In this document: one piece after another, positions 6,394 through 9,744 of the stretch | Numbering within the stretch: the stretch's first letter is position 1 | Layout: every line of letters begins with the position of its first letter | Source: Paenibacillus sp. | GTDB taxonomy: Bacteria; Bacillota; Bacilli; Paenibacillales; NBRC-103111 | DNA length: 9,744 bases | Reading direction: 5' to 3' | Assembly (NCBI GenBank): GCA_029239545.1 | Contig: JARBUQ010000117.1 | Span: 1 to 9,744 of the forward strand | Position numbers and translations under genes: made by a program | Notes under the pieces: model-generated | What the model was told of the DNA's origin: nothing | The model's database searches: none | The model's input: the letters and a program-made list of their open reading frames with translations, nothing else

Positions 6394-7527
6394 TTATGAA
6401 TCTAACCCCACAATCAATTCATTATATAGCGCAGTAACCTCATTGGATGGGCTTATTCCCAGCTCTCTGTCCAGCGTCTCTCTGAATTGGGCATATAATC
6501 GGTTCAAGGCGTCTGTGTTCTTCATCAAAGCCCACGCCCTCATGTGCAGCTTCATGGTTTCATCATCTAGCTCATTACGATCCGTTAGCTTGTTTAAGAG
6601 CCTGATTGCAACTTGCGTATCCCCTCTAGTTAATAAGGCGTCGCACAACCGATGAGTTAAGGATGTATACAGCTGCGATAATCGTTCAACCTCGCTCCTA
6701 GCCCATTGGAATGCACATTCTCCGAATAAATCTCCATGATATAGCCGCTCTAGCTCAAGCGCCTTATCGAAATTGTTGTCTTCTATGATTACCAGCTGTT
6801 TACAGCCTTCTTCAAACGTGACGTAATCGACACTGATCTGAGCAATATCCAGTGCATAGTGTTTAGGATCAGAATGCAAGCTTCCCTTAAGTCCATAGGT
6901 ATCCAATAATTTGCGCAGCTGATAGACTGTCGTGTTCAGATAGGTCTCACTGTTCTTGATGGGCATATCACCGAAGATATCTTCAATAATTCTTGCTCTG
7001 GAGACAAGTCTACCTTTGTGTATGAGCAAGAAGCTGAATAGCTCTGCACTCTTGCTAGTCTTCCACTTGACTAACACATTCCGAGCCGTTCGAATCTCCA
7101 TTCCACCTAGAAAATGAAACTGTATCGAAGTCGGAGAAGCCTCATACTGGATAGGTTTGTACGTTGGAATCATACTGGATTGTGCCCTCTGTATCGTATG
7201 TTGAAGTCTCTCATATTTAACTGGCTTTACGATGTAGTCGAAGGCATATACATCGAATGCAGGCAGCGAATATTCGGTATGGGAGGTCACGAATACGATC
7301 TTCACTTGTCTGCCATCCTCTCTTAACCGCGCGGCAAATTCAAGACCACTTTCCCTAGGCATATTAATATCCATGAATATGAGATCCACATCATGATCCA
7401 TCAAATAAGTACTTGCCGCCGCTGTCTCCTGGAAGCTTCCTATTATTTCGACATCATCCAGTTTACTGAGCATACGCTTCATAATGAGATGCATCGCCTT
7501 CTCATCATCAATAATAACAACCTTCAT
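6394..7527 (-). CDS. SARP-type two-component response regulator
   Basis: A 377-residue transcription factor. Residues 1-118 are a receiver domain with D7-D8, phospho-acceptor D53 (in IFMDINMP), T81 and K101-P102 all present. Residues about 136-228 are an OmpR-like winged helix (SKSAELFSFLLIHKGRLVSR, then TYLNTTVYQLRKLLD). Residues about 235-372 are a bacterial transcriptional activator domain of TPR-like helices (LYHGDLFGE, then RELGISPSNEVTALYNEL). This receiver + winged helix + BTAD order is known from Firmicutes SARP-family response regulators. ATG (7527) follows the purine-rich AAGGAAGGAAAG by three bases. The gene begins 32 bases after the kinase stop, so the two are surely cotranscribed and cognate. 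A strong terminator follows it. The likely target (inference) is the adjacent SLH gene, through the direct repeats at 6322-6340. Confidence 0.92.
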   Translation of the reverse strand: MKVVIIDDEKAMHLIMKRMLSKLDDVEIIGSFQETAAASTYLMDHDVDLIFMDINMPRESGLEFAARLREDGRQVKIVFVTSHTEYSLPAFDVYAFDYIVKPVKYERLQHTIQRAQSSMIPTYKPIQYEASPTSIQFHFLGGMEIRTARNVLVKWKTSKSAELFSFLLIHKGRLVSRARIIEDIFGDMPIKNSETYLNTTVYQLRKLLDTYGLKGSLHSDPKHYALDIAQISVDYVTFEEGCKQLVIIEDNNFDKALELERLYHGDLFGECAFQWARSEVERLSQLYTSLTHRLCDALLTRGDTQVAIRLLNKLTDRNELDDETMKLHMRAWALMKNTDALNRLYAQFRETLDRELGISPSNEVTALYNELIVGLDS

Positions 7528-7559
7528 AGACTTTCCTTCCTTGCAACCAGATTCATAAG

Positions 7560-9332
7560 TTATGCAGAAGCTTTAGGGGGAGACTGAAGCGAAAAATAAA
7601 AAGTGCTTCCTTGCTTAAGCTTGCTGTCAAACCATATTTCTCCCCCGTTTAAGCGAACGAATTCCCTACAAAGCGTAAGCCCTAGCCCGACACCTCGCTC
7701 ACCAGCAGTACCGAGAGATGAGACGAGGTAATCTTCCTGCAAGAGGGAGGCGGCTTGTTCATCGGGTATGCCTGATCCTGTGTCGCTGACGGAGACAATA
7801 ATCTTGCCAACTCCAAGCTCCGCTTTTAATCGAATACTGCCCCCGTTTTCTGTGAATTTAATCGCATTGGAAAGCAAGTTGCGGATGATTAAATCTAGCA
7901 TTTCTTTGTCAGCAAATACGTACAAGCTTTCCGATATCTCGGATACGATATGAATATTCTTACCCGCACTTCGAACCTGCATGAATCGCATATTCGTCTG
8001 AACCACTTGGGCTAAGTCCCTTATAACTGGATTAAACACTATTCCCCCTCGCTGACTTTGAAACCATTCTACCAAGCTCTCTACTAGTGAGAATATATTG
8101 TGGATTTGCTGCCCCATTTCATGGACAACTTCTTCATGGTTCTCATCCGAGGTGTTTAGCTCCTCTTCCAATAACTCCATTAAGTTAATCAGAACAGCCA
8201 GAGGATCACGAATGTCATGAGCGACTACGTTAAACATCTTATCTTTGAACGTATTCAGCTCTGCTAGTTGTCTGGCATTATCTAGTAGTCTCTCCTCATA
8301 GAGAACAGTGTCCGTTATATCGCTTAACAGAACCATCTTCCCAACCGGCTTCTGCTTCTTATCATTAATCATCGTTATATGCACATGATAGAATCGATCT
8401 TCTCCTTCATTAATAATCTTCACTTTATTATGCGAAGAAGGTTCTTGAATCACTACTTCTAATAGCTCTGGATAGGGTGTGAATAGCTCCAATGCCGGCT
8501 GACCGATAACCTTCTTACGATGTAATCCTGCAATAAGAAGACTTGCTGATTGATTATAGCCCGTAATGCTGTAATCAAGATCAACTACAATAACGGCGTC
8601 CTGCATCGATTCGAACACTTTCTGCAGAGCTAGTGGAGCTAACTTCAACATATTGAATTGATAAATTCCCCACAGGTAGAATACTCCTGAGAAAATAAAT
8701 CCGAACGGTGAAATATCGATAGACGGGTCAACAATACCACTCAAATAAATAAGAGGAAACCCAAACGGTCCCAGGGAGCCAATGATCATGTAGGCAATTG
8801 GCTTCTTCATCTGGGGTGTTGATTTGCGATACAACTGAATGATTAAGCCCATCCCAATTACAAAAAAGAAATAGGAATACCCCAGGTGCAGCATATACAG
8901 AGGTCCCTTAACCAAGTGAACCAGAGGGAATCCTTTTGACAGATCGATGGACATGGCATGATAAAATAGATGATGCTGCTCGTTCGTATATTGAGCAATA
9001 AGTGTAATCATAGGAACAATCAATAACGCAGCAACAAGCGGCTTCCGTATGAGAGCCTGTCGTCCAGTATATTGCAGCACCATAATAATCCATAGCGTTG
9101 CTCCAAAGGGAATGCCAATATACTCAATTCGAAGCCAGAAGCGAATCTGCTCCAATGTTGTGCTTGTTAACTCGAAAGCGTACCCAAATGTATAGAATGC
9201 TCCAGCCAGCATCCCTAATCCGTAACTGATTGCAATCGGCAACTCTCTTCTTTTCCATGCGAGATAGCACAATAATAATGTACTACAGGTAGCCACCAAC
9301 AGTAGAGCCGATAAATACAGATTGTAATTCAT
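7560..9332 (-). CDS. 7TM sensor histidine kinase with PAS domain
   Basis: A 590-residue membrane sensor kinase. Residues about 6-232 hold seven hydrophobic segments resembling the histidine-kinase N-terminal 7TM domain. A PAS domain follows (about 238-339, from VFESMQDAVIVVDLDY to MVLLSDIT), then a dimerisation/phosphoacceptor domain with H372 in FNVVAHDIRDPL, then an HATPase domain with the N box (NLLSNAIKFT, N489), G1 box (DTGSGI) and G2 box (GVGLGL). All catalytic motifs look intact. The frame also opens at a TTG at 9386, but ATG at 9332 is preferred: it places the first membrane segment at the N-terminus, as in the family, with GGGGG nine bases upstream, whereas the TTG has no ribosome binding site. 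It heads an operon with the SARP regulator 32 bases downstream. The ligand cannot be read from the sequence. Confidence 0.9.
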   Translation of the reverse strand: MNYNLYLSALLLVATCSTLLLCYLAWKRRELPIAISYGLGMLAGAFYTFGYAFELTSTTLEQIRFWLRIEYIGIPFGATLWIIMVLQYTGRQALIRKPLVAALLIVPMITLIAQYTNEQHHLFYHAMSIDLSKGFPLVHLVKGPLYMLHLGYSYFFFVIGMGLIIQLYRKSTPQMKKPIAYMIIGSLGPFGFPLIYLSGIVDPSIDISPFGFIFSGVFYLWGIYQFNMLKLAPLALQKVFESMQDAVIVVDLDYSITGYNQSASLLIAGLHRKKVIGQPALELFTPYPELLEVVIQEPSSHNKVKIINEGEDRFYHVHITMINDKKQKPVGKMVLLSDITDTVLYEERLLDNARQLAELNTFKDKMFNVVAHDIRDPLAVLINLMELLEEELNTSDENHEEVVHEMGQQIHNIFSLVESLVEWFQSQRGGIVFNPVIRDLAQVVQTNMRFMQVRSAGKNIHIVSEISESLYVFADKEMLDLIIRNLLSNAIKFTENGGSIRLKAELGVGKIIVSVSDTGSGIPDEQAASLLQEDYLVSSLGTAGERGVGLGLTLCREFVRLNGGEIWFDSKLKQGSTFYFSLQSPPKASA

Positions 9333-9410
9333 GTGTCTAAGCCCCCGTATTCCCCATATTGACGCATCTCGTAGAGAGCTCGTCAAACCGATAATTTGAC
9401 ATTTTACAAC

Positions 9411-9419
9411 ATTATATCA
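9411..9419 (-). promoter_or_regulatory. Extended -10 promoter for the kinase-regulator operon
   Basis: On the minus strand TGATATAAT (9419-9411) is a perfect extended -10 element (TG-n-TATAAT). No good -35 box is visible, which is normal for extended -10 promoters. The predicted transcript start near 9404 gives a leader of about 70 bases to the ATG at 9332. No hairpin separates this from the recombinase stop at 9445-9443, so readthrough from upstream is also possible. Confidence 0.55.
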
Positions 9420-9442
9420 TTTTAACATGAAAGCCTCTCTAA

Positions 9443-9744
9443 TCATGTCTCCATTGACCGCTGGACAGCTTTCCAAGCACCATAAGGCTTCACAGCCCAA
9501 AATTTCGCCCTATTTATGATACGGTTCCCCTTACCACCCCCAATCCTAAAACTTTGCTGAAAACTAAAATGCACCTCTGAAATGTGTTTATCTGTTATTT
9601 CTATTTTACTGATAAGCTTTCTGACCAATGATTGCTGGGCTTCTTTTTCGAGTAGCGGAAAGATTTTACCCGCTTTTTCCAATAATTCAAAAACTTCATC
9701 CAGATCAAGCTGTTGATCCTGAAGACCTCTCTTCTCCGATTCCA
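9443..9744 (-). CDS. C-terminal part of a large serine recombinase (partial)
   Basis: The frame is open from the right edge to TGA at 9445-9443, giving 99 residues; the rest lies outside the window. The visible part has a coiled helix (DLDEVFELLEKAGKIFPLL) and the segment EKEAQQSLVRKLISKIEITD, followed by a beta strand (EVHFSF). This pattern is typical of the last domain of large serine recombinases, after the zinc ribbon. The final 35 residues or so (from RIGGGKGNRI to RSMET) do not look like the family and may be readthrough into sequence fused to a truncated 3' end. The fragment is convergent with the recombinase remnant at 331-537 but differs from it in sequence. Whether the complete gene is functional cannot be judged here. 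Confidence 0.65.
   Translation of the reverse strand, partial: ESEKRGLQDQQLDLDEVFELLEKAGKIFPLLEKEAQQSLVRKLISKIEITDKHISEVHFSFQQSFRIGGGKGNRIINRAKFWAVKPYGAWKAVQRSMET

Noticed and set aside
8908..9093. A 61-codon minus-strand frame inside the kinase gene
   Set aside because: It is an alternative frame within the membrane domain of the kinase, with no start signal and an odd composition.

Overview
The window looks like a chromosomal segment from a Gram-positive spore-former of the Paenibacillus type. Evidence: strong AGGAGG ribosome binding sites, UUG start codons, a very large secreted protein ending in three S-layer-homology (SLH) domains, a 7TM sensor kinase paired with a SARP-type response regulator, and large serine recombinase remnants. 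The genus is an inference; there is no 16S or other phylogenetic marker here.

Layout. At the far left (1-42, minus) is the N-terminus of an exported protein that leaves the window. From 83 to about 820 no gene is intact: there is a minus-strand 3' fragment, then plus-strand pieces in three different frames, one recognisable as a large serine recombinase C-terminus. This ends directly at an initiator tRNA-Met gene (798-873) that lacks one T-stem base and has a changed D-loop residue, followed by a good hairpin terminator.

The core is a minus-strand module of four genes, in order of transcription: a 590-residue membrane histidine kinase (9332-7560), a 377-residue SARP-type response regulator (7527-6394), a terminator, a 1612-residue secreted SLH protein (6261-1423), a weak hairpin, and a 120-residue stand-alone receiver protein (1342-980) that is a clear paralogue of the SARP regulator's receiver domain. 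The SLH gene has its own promoter: a TATACT -10 box, no recognisable -35 box, and two TTGTCATT direct repeats exactly 11 bp apart just upstream of the -10. That geometry matches the operators of SARP activators in actinomycetes.

Working model (inference): the kinase senses something at the membrane and phosphorylates the SARP regulator, which switches on the neighbouring giant cell-wall protein. The SLH domains anchor that protein, displaying GLUG, Hb-interacting-like, Flg_new-like and four near-identical Ig-like repeats. The downstream single-domain receiver could compete for phosphoryl groups and act as feedback. At the right edge (9443-9744, minus) is the C-terminus of a second large serine recombinase, so the module is bracketed by two convergent recombinase 3' ends.
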